DNA of 64,000 nt from Acephala macrosclerotiorum (GCA_014904845.1 MU119209.1:77380-141379), one strand, 5' to 3'; numbered from the stretch's first letter, positions 47,800-58,682 are shown. Made by a program: numbers and translations. Notes: generated by a model not told the origin, from the letters alone.

Positions 47800-49082
47800 T
47801 CATGTCTCTTCTTTGATGTCTACTTCTTCCACTCCTCCAACCCTAGTTTCTGAAAGCGGCGAAATTCGAGTACCGTATTCTCCCAGCTCCTCGGTTGCAA
47901 TAGCCTCCTCTCTCGAGGAGAACTTCTCTCTCAAATTGGAAAGACAAGACTTCATTTCTTTGTGGATGGAGTCGACTCTACTCTCGAGCGCTGGATAGTC
48001 TACCTCGCCATGAATGATCGTGCATTCTCGAAGTGGTTTGATGATCTCATAGCGGATGGTCTTGTCCAAGCGAAGAAGAGTCTTCTTGCTGTTTCTATGT
48101 GATAATTTAAGTTAATGCCTAGTATGTTTGTATCCTAAGTAAGGTGAATGCAGACTTACCCAACATTGCCACAACTTCTGCATCCCCCCCGATCTTGATT
48201 TCCAAATCAGCCATCCTGATGATATTTTCGTCGCCCCTTGCTACGGCAAGCCTCTGCCTCGCATCTGGAGTATAGAAGACCCTCACGGGACTGCCCACTC
48301 GGCCGCGGAGATCTTCATCGCGATACATGTCAGAGAGGATACAATCCAAGGCTTGCGCCTTCTCTTCAAGTTTATTTTTTCCTAGTCGATGATGGCGCCA
48401 TGGATTTGCGCATGGAGCGGTCTCGTGAAGATAGAGAATCGCACGCCCATAATTCCTTTTGATATCCTTTAAAGAATCAAGATGTCTGATAGCATTATTT
48501 ACTGACGTTTGCTCTTTCTTGCATGAGTCCCGAATTAGGCGTAGAACGGGATGAGACTCGGCCGTCCCGCTGTATCTGATCTTCTTTTCGAATCCGCGCA
48601 GGAAATGTCCAATTTGTGATTTGGTTGTCGCAAAACGGTCTGTCATCAATGCTATAGTTAACTTGTTAGTGACAAGTAACAGGCTGGATGCAGGAGAGTC
48701 TCGCCACTAGGATGTGCATTGGGCTCTTCATCCTTTCTGCTCGTAGGGGCCGCGTCTTGCCGAACGAAGCTTTTGATAAATTTGCGCATCATGCGCATAC
48801 TTTCTCCAGTACAAAAGATGAGTGTCAGATCGTTCTTACCTACCCTGTCATTTGTGCACGTTGAAGTGAAGTGAATAACATGTATTTTCAAGAATGGAAC
48901 ATCTTCGTGTTTGAGCACAGCCAAAAGTGACTCCTAGAAGATGGGACAGCTTTTGCGCTTAGAGTGTCAAGCGAATAGAGTTGAGATCCGGAGAAGTCGA
49001 ACAAAACGGATATCACGGAACAGAACGTGACTCGTGAAGTCGTCTCGGCGTCACGAAAAGCATGATGCTTTAACAGCCACAT
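47800..49082 (-). CDS. Unrecognised protein, possibly decayed, multi-exon
   Basis: I do not recognise it. Four coding-like blocks can be chained: 49017-49082, 48708-48933, 48165-48651 and 47800-48094, giving 357 residues in one frame. The central blocks are convincing (VGKNDLTLIFCTGESMRMMRKFIKSF; TTKSQIGHFLRGFEKKIRYSG; ARGDENIIRMADLEIKIGGDAE). Two junctions are awkward. At 48160 the obvious GTAAGT donor gives the wrong phase for the last exon, and a GTTGGG donor four bases upstream must be used instead. At 48933 the preceding frame stays open in a different phase. Either unusual donors are used or the gene has lost single bases; a seven-base C run lies at 48184-48190. Its start is close to the divergent DUF6594 gene. 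Confidence 0.45.
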
Positions 49083-49214
49083 TTTCCCCCTTTGGTCTCT
49101 GGACTTTGCGATAAAGGTTCATATCCGCTTTCATCCGAAGAATCTGATTTCCCAAGAAGGCATCGCCATACAGCCATTCAGCAAGTAGCAATTCAACAAA
49201 TCGCAAGTTCAGGA

Positions 49215-50101
49215 ATGGCGGACGGTATACCTCTTCAGACGCTCGAAGGTTTCCCATTAGAGACAGGAGGAGAGGAAAAGCCAGCAGCTGGTATCATATC
49301 AAATGATATGACATACGCGGAACGTCTCTTCTAATACGCCCTCTCGCTTGAAGGTGAAGATCCGCATTTTCTGGCATTCCGGGAGTTGCAAAGGATCAAC
49401 ATCATTCACCCCCAGAATAAATTGGCTAGACACAAAGGTGCTGTATGGAAAGACTATGCTGTTGAAGAAGGCATTGCGGAAGGCTTGACCGCTACCTTGC
49501 ACAGATATGGTTCGTTCAAAGACTTGCTACAATAAAGCTGGACTAACTTATCAAAGCGAATGCAATACGAGACTACGCATATTTCGCATCACTACAAGGA
49601 ATAGAAGGGTCGCTAGCTCGAGAAAATAGAGCTGACCTTACTGATGCCTTCCCCTTAATTGGATCCATGCCAGGAGACTCCTTCAATACCGAATATCGTC
49701 GGCTACCAGACTCTAGTCTCATACCAGTGGATCCGCTGCGAAAGCGGTTGAAAGCAATTAGGTGGATTCCTCCTCATATCACTTATACCGAAAGCGAACA
49801 CCTTCGGCGCATCGACAACTATTTTGGAGGTCATCCACCGGAAAAGGTGTCCCCTTTCGTGGATAAGCTTGCAAGATTCATCGTTGCCGTAGCGGGTGGC
49901 TTCAGCCTGATCATTCCGATGATAATCATGAGAGTCAGGGGGGATTTGAATTGGAGCTTGGCGACTGCCTGCATAGCTGTTCTACTGTTCGCGGGAGCAA
50001 TCAGCACCATGCTTCATGCTAATAACACGGAGACGGTGGTTGCGACTGCAGCCTATGCAGTAGTTTTGGTGGTACTTGTGGGAACCGGTAGCGGTGGGTA
50101 G
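49215..50101 (+). CDS. DUF6594-domain membrane protein
   Basis: Fungal membrane protein of unknown function. Exons 49215-49290, 49354-49509 and 49557-50101 give 258 residues. The 63 bp first intron (GTATCA, branch CTAAT) removes an in-frame TAA. The second uses a GTTCGT donor and joins HRY to ANAIRDYAYFASL. The conserved family blocks are plain: RDYAYFASLQGIEGSLARENRADL, LIGSMPGDSFNTEYRRLPD, PLRKRLKAIRWIPPHITYTESEHLRRIDNYFGG and KVSPFVDKLARFIVAVAGG. At least two and probably three transmembrane helices close the protein, from FIVAVAGGFSLIIPMIIM to VVATAAYAVVLVVLVG. It is shorter at the N-terminus than many relatives. Confidence 0.85.
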
Positions 50102-50655
50102 TTGTTATGTGATTCTTGAGTAGAGGGAATCAATTGACGGAACGAAGTGGAAAAGGCAGCAAAGGTAGATTTGCTGCGTGTGGGACAGAATAGGAACAGG
50201 GTGTTGGGAGCTGAAGAAGCACAATGTCAAAAGAATGTTGAGTACAAACATATTTACAGATAACCTGGCACGAATATAGAGTGAGAATAGAAATTACATG
50301 ACGATCATCAGCAACAATTTGCAATTCTCGTCAGGCCGATTAAAACAATATCGAGCCCGGAAACCGAGCATCTTTGAGGAAGAGAAAGATCTCAGGCCGT
50401 AGGGCCTTCATTATGTATTGTTCAGCCCATTGATATCCGTGCCTCGTATTCCCAGATGATGTGATCAAATTATTCACGTTGTTGGGCATAAATCCGACTT
50501 GTAACTAAAGAATTAAAAGAAAGATGAGTTCGTCGTCAAAAAGAGGCACCCCACAAGGCTGAGGTGGGTTGAACCACAGCCTCGCTTTGAAACGCCAATC
50601 TGAAGAAAAGATCCAATACGTTCTTCTTCTCAACACCACAATCCAACGACAAACA
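50102..50655. other. Intergenic region, 554 bp
   Basis: Tandem spacer between the DUF6594 gene and the Alba-like gene. The frame of the Alba-like gene is open upstream to 50569, but the ATG at 50656 has the better context and a typical N-terminus. Nothing else recognised. Confidence 0.45.
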
Positions 50656-51606
50656 ATGGCACGCACAAAAGCTAAAGCTCGGCGCGGACCAGCAGGCCGC
50701 GAATACAGAGAGAATATGAAGACAGAAGAAGGACGAAAGCTCAACAAGGAGAATAAGGAGCGGAAGCACAAAGCTCAGAAAGCCGCGAAATCTGCGAAGA
50801 GGGCGAAGACTGCGGAGGATGGTGATGGATCGGTAGAAGGACTTGCTACGAATGGCGGAAATGGAGGAGTTGAGGGCGCAGAAGACGATGCAATGAATGT
50901 TGGAAATAATGTTGGGGAAGAAGACGAACCCGAACCTAAAGCTCCCTCCACGATGAACAAATCAAATAACACAACATCCCAGAACCTCACCAACACACCC
51001 CTTGATCTCGAGCTCGCCAAAGCATATGAAGTCACTACTATGAGTATCCTCTCGTCCTCTCAAATCCAGCAGAAAGTCACTCGATCACTGGCCCTTTTGT
51101 CTGTCTACCCCGCTGTACCTCCCTCGAAACCTGCTGTAATGATGCTACATACAAAATCGAAGGCAGCTACGAAGATGATATCTATTGCTGAGATTATTAA
51201 GAGGGAGATTGCGGGGAAGGGTGGGAAATGGTTTCAGTATAATAGGGTTGAGCGGATTATGGAGGAGCAGCAGCAAAAGAAAGCTACAAAAGAGAATAGC
51301 AATGGGAATGGCATGGCCAAAGATATAGAGAATGTGGATGAGTCGATGGCTGTTGGAGAAGAGGGCGGGGCCGAGAGCGACGAAGAAGCCTTTGAGACTA
51401 TGAAGACTCCGTTTGAGAGGGCGATTGAGGGGAAGGCGAACGTACGGGCTGTACCTGTTATGACTATTTACTTGTCACGGGTACAGATTGAGAGCTTGAG
51501 GAAGGAGTATGGGTATGTATCGTTCGCAGAGCCTGGCTATTGGTAAAAACCCTGCTAATGCTTTCACAGTGAGCAAACAAACGGACTCGAAATACCTCAT
51601 CTGTAG
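50656..51606 (+). CDS. Alba-like DNA/RNA-binding protein
   Basis: Protein with an Alba-type nucleic-acid-binding fold, the family that includes RNase P/MRP subunits and chromatin proteins; which branch is not clear. Exons 50656-51512 and 51570-51606 give 297 residues; the last exon is 37 nt. The N-terminus is a Lys/Arg-rich, probably disordered region (MARTKAKARRGPAGREYREN). The Alba core starts near residue 155 with VMMLHTKSKAATKMISIAEIIKREI and KWFQYNRVERI. It then appears interrupted by an acidic insert of about 60 residues before the closing strands VPVMTIYLSRVQIESLRKEYGEQTN. Such an insert is unusual compared with compact Alba proteins. Confidence 0.75.
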
Positions 51607-52327
51607 ATTGCCCTTCCCGTTGAAGGAATCCTGTGTTTGGCATGGCCAAAATGCAGACGAGGTTTTGCATGCCTTTTCGAGGTTGACTACATTGTGGAAG
51701 TTTTATACGATGATGTCCGTAAATTCAGAAGGCTGTCATGGGAAAAGACAACCGCAAATGTGAAGATACCAACATTATGGGAATCATTTCAGGAATCACG
51801 AGCCGATACTCTAGGATGTGAAAAGTCGGGAGAATGATTGAACATTGGGAGCTCGAGAATAATGTCGTCCAAAATACAACACACTTCGAAGGCGGTGGAA
51901 TGTTAGAATCAGAGAGAATGTCCGTCGGGAGGACTGAGTAAGGAAACATAAGAGGTAGAGAAAGTCAAGATGAAGTGGAAAACCCAGACGCCTGCGAACA
52001 TTCACCACACCTGATCATGCAGAAGGGAAATGGTGTTTAGGGTAGAGGTACTTTGATCTGAAAAGTTTTCGAGACACCCACAATTACAATGTTTCCTCAA
52101 ACCCATCAATTCGAATCTACCCGCTTGCAAATATGCTCCCGTAGAAAAGCTATTGTGACATTTTTCCGTCGTATCGTTATTCCTAAACGCCAGTGGCCGT
52201 GTTCGACCTCCGCTTATAGACAATCTTTGACCCGCCGAATCGCCAAGTGTAACTTCTCGCAAAAGTTGTAAAGGTTTTATGTTGCTCCACCCCATGTACA
52301 AGTACATATCCACAATCGAATATCCCT
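51607..52327. other. Convergent 3' flank, 721 bp
   Basis: Tail-to-tail spacer between the Alba-like gene and VTC1. No gene, repeat or RNA recognised. Confidence 0.45.
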
Positions 52328-52819
52328 TCAATCCCGGTACAACATAACCCCTCGGATGATAAAATTGAAGATGATGGCACCGAGCAGGCAGATAGCAAGG
52401 AAAGTTGGTCCAAATCTGTCGTCAAATCCAGCTTGTCCTCTCTGCCTTATCGACTTCGCTCTCCAGTGATAGGTATGCAATGCATAGGCTCCGCAGAAAA
52501 TAGCAACCAGCCCGAATACGCAAGCTGAGATGTAACCGATCTTATCGCTGAAGTTCAGCATGCCGACTGAGAGGGCACCGATAATGACGCTGAAGTTGAG
52601 CCATGATAGGAAGGTTCTCTCGTTGGCGAAGAAGACTTTGGGCTCGACACGAGTAGGCAGAGCAATTCGCTTGCCTACAGACAATGTTAGAGACCAATCC
52701 GAATCCTGATGCAAGCCATAGTCGAAGGCTTCTTAATCGAGGGTAGAGGTCCTTTCAATCGATCTGGGTTGGGAGCTCAACATACCTGGAGCTGTCTGGA
52801 GGAGAGGTTGGCTAGACAT
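52328..52819 (-). CDS. VTC1: Vacuolar transporter chaperone subunit 1 (Vtc1)
   Basis: Small membrane subunit of the VTC complex, which makes polyphosphate and moves it into the vacuole. Exons 52786-52819 and 52328-52674 give 126 residues; the intron is 111 bp. The N-terminal motif [27 protein letters not shown] is diagnostic of the DUF202 domain and of the polyphosphate-channel entrance. Three transmembrane helices follow near residues 34-53, 59-80 and 102-121, with the conserved [13 protein letters not shown] loop and DDRFGP between the second and third. Length matches Vtc1, not the larger SPX-containing Vtc2-4 subunits. Confidence 0.96.
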
Positions 52820-53332
52820 TTTGATCTTTTGTTATGCACGGATAAAACGAATCCCTGGAGTCGACGATTGGCTAGTATTGCTCGAGGAATTGGGCGCGTC
52901 AAGGGGCTTCTCGTCGAGATCAAAGCTTGTGTGTTGGATTCAAGCTCCTGGGAGTTGTCGGAATGGAGGGGCAGTTTTCGATACAGCGAAACCGAAAGTC
53001 TTAAGGTCTACACAAGATTTCATTGAAAGCTTTTCTCTGAGGAAGAAAGAAGAGGGCGGGGCGGGCACGTGCGAAACTACGTGATATTATAGGTCAATGT
53101 CTCTGAAAGGCGAAGAGAAAAAGGTTGCTAGGCCAATTGAAGTTTACTTTCGTTTTTAGAGCTTAAGGCCTGTTTCGGTTAGACTGTTCCCCAGACTAAT
53201 GCAAAATCCCGTGATGGAAATGTTGGCTTGACAGGAGTGGTTTCCAATGCGACCATAAACCTCTCTTCTTCGACCCAGCAAGCTTGTTTTGACGATTGCT
53301 TATTGTCCCATACTGTCGAAGGATATTAGAAA
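52820..53332. other. Divergent promoter region, 513 bp
   Basis: Shared 5' flank of VTC1 and the Tctex-1 light-chain gene. A GCACGTGC palindrome at 53064-53071 (CACGTG core) is a candidate bHLH site of the Pho4 type. That would suit a polyphosphate gene, but it is inference only. Confidence 0.45.
53064..53071. promoter_or_regulatory. CACGTG E-box upstream of VTC1
   Basis: The sequence GCACGTGC carries a palindromic CACGTG core about 245 bp upstream of the VTC1 start codon. In yeasts CACGTG is bound by Pho4, which controls phosphate genes including VTC genes. Whether the fungal homologue acts here is unknown, and the motif can occur by chance. Confidence 0.35.
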
Positions 53333-53988
53333 ATGGCTACCTCATCTGCCACTCCAGTTCGTTCTTCCCTCGGCCTTGCGCATGCGCTGTTTGTTGACTT
53401 TCCCCTCACAGCCCATCTCGTACACACGACTGAAGCAGATCGCCAACGATGTAAGCCTTTGAGAGGATAAAGGATTCGAATTGCATGCTTAGACATATCA
53501 CAGGCTTGCCAGAGTGCGTTAGGAAGTGCTGAGTTCTATGAGCACCCCAAGACCGAGGCCTGGAATACAACGATCATTGTTTGTCTATCTTCTAGTTCCC
53601 AGTAATAGTACCTTCTGACTAGGGACAATCGCAGAATAATATCCTTCGCTCTCTCATCTCCGAATCATCTCCTGCTGGCGGATCTCCATCATACAAGTAT
53701 GCTGTCAACAGCACGATCATTCAACACCTCGTCCCTACCTCCTCCTTGAACCGATCGAAAGGCACACAAGACTCTCAACCTTCAGCTGATGCAGCGGTCA
53801 CAACGAGCGATGTGAAGAGTGAGGCTACTGGAACTGATGGAAAACCTCATGTTGGTCGAAGGGGAATGCACAGTGCAACTGGGGCATACTGGAACGAGAA
53901 GACGGATGGGATGTGGAGCTTCAAGTACGAGGGAGGAGAGGGCAAGGGCCTGGATGTGGTAATAAGCGTGATTTGGATCGCGATATAG
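53333..53988 (+). CDS. Tctex-1 family dynein light chain
   Basis: Homodimeric light chain that binds the dynein intermediate chain and cargo adaptors. Exons 53333-53356, 53412-53450, 53504-53578 and 53623-53988 give 167 residues. The first exon encodes only MATSSATP and uses a GTTCGT donor; the 39 nt second exon (PISYTRLKQIAND) restores the family's first helix. Conserved blocks follow: ACQSALGSAEFYEHPKTEAWNTTIIGQSQNNILRSL, then KYAVNSTIIQH, and the closing strands MHSATGAYWNEKTDGMWSFKYEGGEGKGLDVVISVIWIAI. A 50-residue Ser/Thr-rich insert sits between the middle strand and the final strands, longer than in animal Tctex-1. Intron 3 has a GTTTGT donor. Confidence 0.9.
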
Positions 53989-55025
53989 GAGGAGGCAGGA
54001 AAGAATCGGGAACGAGACAAACGAATCACATTGCGGGGTAGGGTTGGTGCACGACTGGGGATTGGTATACCCCATCCGGCCTGTCCGGTGAACGATACAT
54101 CTGTTGACAAATGTCTACCCTGCATATCTAATGATCTGTGCGAGTACCATGGAATCATTCTCATGCTCCGGGACATTCGATTTTAACGTCATTGTCTGTT
54201 ACTCGCCTGCTTATTTTACTTCTCGCGTGTTCAGCAGTCTGTCCGGGTGCCTCAGAGCCTCGTGGGCCCGACTGAGAAGCTGCATTGGATCAACTTCTAG
54301 ACACTGCGAAAGACTCCTAATTTTCCTGTCGCTCAAAAGAACCAAAGACTTTGGGACATTTGACTGACGAAAGTTGTAGATGGGGTCTTCTGAACATGGC
54401 GAGTCCATCTCCTCTCGTCTGTGCGGCGTTTGCTCTTTCAAGATATGGAGGCCGGCAAGTACCCGCCTCGTCCCACCCACAACGTGGTTTGGTAATTTAT
54501 CCTATCGTGAGTACTAGGTCAATGCAACAGCTGGTTATTTGAAGATGTCCGTGGGTAAGCGTGTGAAACCTTCTTTGCAGGAATGGTCGTTGTGTTGTCC
54601 TGTCCAGCCAGCAAAGCAATGCCAGGAAATAAACTGCCATCAAGTGACATGGCAAGCATTTTTGTAGATGTCTCCTGACAGCTCGTGTCGAAAATTTGGA
54701 CCGTAAAGCGATTATCTCCGGATCCCGAAATACTCCCCTTTTCGCCGCCTCAACTCTAGAACTGCCAGGACATGTCAGGTGCTTGCTTCACCGCCTGAGC
54801 TGATAGGTACGCCATCAAAGACCGGCACTAGAAGAGACGCTATTTGGAGCAGACACGACCCTGAACCTGAACCACAACCACAACCACAACCACAACCACT
54901 TCTTTTTTCAAGACAGTCGTCAAACTCGAATTAGACTCCAGAAATACTCTCTACACCTCATCGTTTCGAACACGTCAGTGCACAACTAGATCTGACTCGA
55001 CACAACTGCGCAATACTCATCCAAA
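53989..55025. other. Intergenic region, 1.0 kb
   Basis: Tandem spacer: 3' flank of the Tctex-1 gene and promoter of the F-box-like gene. Contains a CCACAA microsatellite at 54871-54899. No gene supported. Confidence 0.45.
54871..54899. repeat. ACCACA microsatellite, about five copies
   Basis: A perfect hexanucleotide run of ACCACA covering 29 bp, about 130 bp upstream of the F-box-like gene's start codon. It probably lies in the 5' leader or core promoter. Copy number may vary between strains. Confidence 0.8.
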
Positions 55026-55955
55026 ATGAGCGGACGGTAAGTACTTTGTTGTATTCGCGATATCGGGGTAGTCACTGACGCGCACAGTATATTCTCCATG
55101 CCCCCGGGCTTGGTGGCCCAGATAGTGGGGGAGCTCGATCTCCAGAGCGCCCTCAGTCTGGCTCAAACTTGCCGTCTCTTCGCCAATCTTTGTGTCCAAG
55201 TTCATGGCCTCGCTGTTCCCCCATTCCACCACGCCGCGACTGGAATGTCGGTCACGAGACCTAGCGCTCCCACCGTTTCGTTTGCCTCGACAACCTCCTC
55301 AGCAAGCGCCTCAGACTCGGAATCTCATGGTGGTACGGAAACCGACATGACTTCATCACCAGAGGAAGAAGATTGGGAGTTCGAGGTCACGCCAGACTTG
55401 ATCCGGCGTCTTTCCCTCCTTCCTCAGCGCAGACAAGGTCACACCCTACCAACCCTTCCTACCGAACTCCAACTCGAAGTCTTCAGCTATCTCGACCAAA
55501 TCGACTCCTGCTGCCTCGGCCTCGCCCACCCCAACCTCTATGTCGTCTTTCGCGCCATCCATGGCACCAAGATGCCTCTCAACACTCGACGTATGGGTCC
55601 CAACAAGCTGGAATCCGCTTGGGAGGTGGTCGGAAAGCAAGAGTGTAAGCAATGTGGTATCTATCGCTGCGAGCTTCACCAGCACATTCAGACCTGGATG
55701 CCGAAGGAGTTGGAGTACTGCGCTATGAAGCAGAACTTTGGATTACGGGCAAAGGACGGCGCGAAGGAGACTTGCTACCGAGGCAAGCCCAGCAAGCCAA
55801 AGCGATGCGGTCGTCACCCATTGAGAACTACATCTGTTCATCAAGATGATTCTCACTTCAATCTTCCAAACTCCTTCGGGGCATTGAAGATGTCATCATC
55901 ACGTGGAATGCAGGACCAAAATTTGACGGGTTGGTTTGGTTTAGCGGGCCATTGA
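55026..55955 (+). CDS. F-box-like protein
   Basis: Likely substrate adaptor of an SCF ubiquitin ligase. Exon 1 (55026-55036) is only 11 nt, encoding MSGR with a split codon; exon 2 is 55088-55955; total 292 residues. There are two F-box-like segments. The first is near residues 8-40 (MPPGLVAQIVGELDLQSALSLAQTCRLF) and the second near 125-165 (LPTELQLEVFSYLDQIDSCCLGLAHPNLYVVF). An acidic Ser-rich linker lies between them. The C-terminal part has paired Cys residues (ECKQCGIYRC) and no recognised repeat such as LRR or WD40. The family is large and fast-evolving in fungi, so no substrate can be guessed. Confidence 0.72.
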
Positions 55956-56930
55956 CACATAGCGTCGGCTGGAGGATCGACAATTTTCGGTATCGAAATG
56001 GATTTCAGCATACATTAGCGACGGAAGATAAAGCACTAAATGATGTGCAGCAAAAGTCAATCATGACTCGCGATGCATAGAATTGGCGTTGGCATTGATT
56101 GCGATTGTTTCTCGTTCTCTTTAAGGCAACTGGGCACTGGGGCGCAATGGGGGGTTTTCAAGATCATGAACGATGAATGCTGGCAACCTATGCCTTTCTA
56201 ATGCTTTTTCCAGACTCATAGAGGGCACAGCATGGCAGCAATTGTACAGATAGACCGGATACTATTTAGCAATCGATATAATTTTCCGAAGTGGCGAGAT
56301 CAAGTATTATATGCATGACTCTTGCCACATGTCTCTCCTGATTCATTTGTTCTTCAAGCAAAAGTGTGCTGAGTATTTTTCTGATCACCACTGCACGCCA
56401 AGATAATGCGGAGCCTTCCGATGATCAAGAGTCGGAGTTAGAAATGCATGCGAGGCGTTTCTCATGTCAATCATGCGAGGATAGGCATTGCTTGGGAGTT
56501 CACCAAAGACAACAACTTCACTCGAGTGAGCCCTATCAACCTCAGGACATCTCAAATTCCGTCAGGAAGTTCAGTGTCAGGATCCTTTAGCCACGATCAG
56601 AACCCGTCAGTACCGAAAACTATGTCGTCAGGCTGTCGCAGTAATTCCCTCATTATTTGCTGTTGTCCTTCCTATCAAGTAGCACTGAGCGACGAATGAT
56701 TTAGCATCTAAAGTGCACTTAGAAAGGGGAACTGAGAAGCTACACTTCTCACTCTTCATCTGGCAAAAGGGACATCGGGAGAGGTATCGAGGTGACAGTT
56801 AGCAGCCGCACTCGCTCTCCAAACTTTCAAAGATATTCATTTTTAACAATGCGCTTCACTCATACATATTCATACTGAGGGGAAAACTACCCAAGAGAAC
56901 GAAATACAGAATTTCCAGACCACACCGCTA
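55956..56930. other. Convergent 3' flank, 975 bp
   Basis: Tail-to-tail spacer between the two F-box-like genes. Open frames near 56366-56700 have no conserved content. No repeat or RNA gene recognised. Confidence 0.45.
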
Positions 56931-57959
56931 TCAGAGACCCAATTTCCCAAACACTTCAGACCACTCCTCATATCCTCCAACGATCTCAAGGTACTCTTGT
57001 TCCGTCGTCTTTTCTCTCAACGGATCTCCATCAACGATCAGTTTTTTCCAATCTAACTTTCGCAATCCCAGACTAGCTCTTTCCTCTTCCACGATCTGAT
57101 TCTCCTTCCATTCATCCCGCCTCTCGACATGTATCAGGATGGCTTTCGCTCTGCATCTTCTGCACTGCTGCGTAATGCCCTTGCAGACATTCTCGACAGT
57201 TACCTGCCAATCCTCCTCTAATCCTCTAGTCTCGATCAATTCCTCATACTCGGACTTCGCAAAGCATTCTTCGCGCTTGTACTTCATACATCCTCCACAG
57301 GACCACAAATCTCCCCAAAGTGGCTCGTCCTGGAGTAACTCGCCCAGACTCTTCTGCCACTCAATAGACTGTGCCCAAGGTTCAGAACAAGCAAGATCAT
57401 ACCACGGATACCAACCCTTCCACATATGCTGTTCACAAGCCGATATTTGCATTCCCAAGTTGAGCGGGTGCTTCTTAATCGGATACTCCTTCGTCCCGTC
57501 GTACAAAATCTCATCCCATGCCATATGGAAAACCTGATGCCAGTGTCTGTTCGTGACTCCCAGGCACACCTGCGACACGGGGTCCATATGCATTTGCGCC
57601 ATGATATTCAGACACAGCTCCGCAGGCAAGGCACGGAACAATTCCTGCCATCTTACTTGCTGCCCTTGTTTTCGTTCGAGGGCATCTTCGGTGTTCCTAG
57701 TTTGAATTAGTGTTCTGTGCTACGGGGGAAATTGCGTTTGGAGAGTGACTCACGCGGTTGTTGTGCTGCCTAGAGTGGTTGCCGAGTCTGAGGGGTCCAT
57801 GTTCAGAGCGAGGCTGGACATTGTGCCTGAGGTCTGAATGAGTTCCATCTGCCCTTTTCTTTCTGTCGTGGTGCAGGATTTGTTCCTTTCGTCTTGTGAT
57901 ATGCCCATGGGCAATTTGGTACAGCCTAGTATTTGACCGGTGACTGATGCGGCTTGCAT
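56931..57959 (-). CDS. F-box-like protein
   Basis: Second F-box-like gene, convergent with the first. Exons 57754-57959 and 56931-57696 give 323 residues; the 57 bp intron joins GSTTTA to NTEDALERKQGQQ. The start is uncertain: the frame is open further upstream and holds later ATGs at 57908 and 57848. The F-box segment is FRALPAELCLNIMAQMHMDPVSQVCLGVTNRHWHQVF. It is followed by a Trp- and Cys-rich region (CEQHMWKGWYPWYD, CGGCMKYKREECF, CRRCRAK) that resembles the Cys-rich tail of its neighbour in style, not clearly in sequence. No substrate-binding repeat is recognised. Confidence 0.72.
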
Positions 57960-58682
57960 GCCGTCCTCGGTGGCAAGGTACTCGAGATGTAAAGCCTGAC
58001 TCTGGACTTGATGTGAAGGGAAACAGTGTTGATTATATAGAACAGAGAAAGGAAACACCTATCTTAGGCAGACAAAGGACGTAGGGCATTCGCAGGGTAA
58101 AAATTTTTCTGTGATTCACGGGAGGTCTAAAATCTGATTGTCCTAGTTTCTTCTTTTTCCTTTTCGAAATATGGGTCACTAACCTACCTAGCGCTAGAAA
58201 GGGCCATGATTCTGGAGCAAAAGAATAACATTAGCGTCGCTCCATCGTGTTTGTCTTCGTGTGAATGTACCAGGTTGAGAGAGCCATTGTTCTGAAATGG
58301 CTGGGGCCCAATTAGAATGGTAGAGGCCTACGAGGCTGATGGCAGCCTTCGACAGTCCAATAACCCGAACATCAAAGCACACTAAACTTCTGATATATTG
58401 ATTAAAACTTGGATCTCTAACTATCTCTAACTTTAATCGTGTTCGAGAGAAGACCTAGCGCGCTGTCGTCGTATCATGAGGCATGATGAAAGTACTCGGG
58501 AGTTTCTTTCGATCTCGCTTAATGAAAGCGATCGAGTCCTAAATATGCAAGCCACTTCACTTGAAAGGCTTCATACGACCATTACTGAAGGAAAGAAATA
58601 TCAAACAAACCAGAGAGCAATAAATCAAACAGAGAGATTCTCTCTAGCACAAACCGAAGTCGTACCTTCGGTTTCGATTCCA
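57960..58682. other. Intergenic region, 723 bp
   Basis: 5' flank of the second F-box-like gene and 3' flank of the dehydrogenase pseudogene. It contains a perfect 9 bp hairpin at 58651-58674 just past the pseudogene's stop codon. No gene supported. Confidence 0.45.
58651..58674. repeat. Perfect 9 bp inverted repeat with 6 nt loop
   Basis: AAACCGAAG (58651-58659) and CTTCGGTTT (58666-58674) are exact reverse complements around the loop TCGTAC. It lies 9 bp downstream of the pseudogene's stop codon on the minus strand, so it would form a hairpin in that gene's 3' untranslated region. Its role is unknown. Confidence 0.75.
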
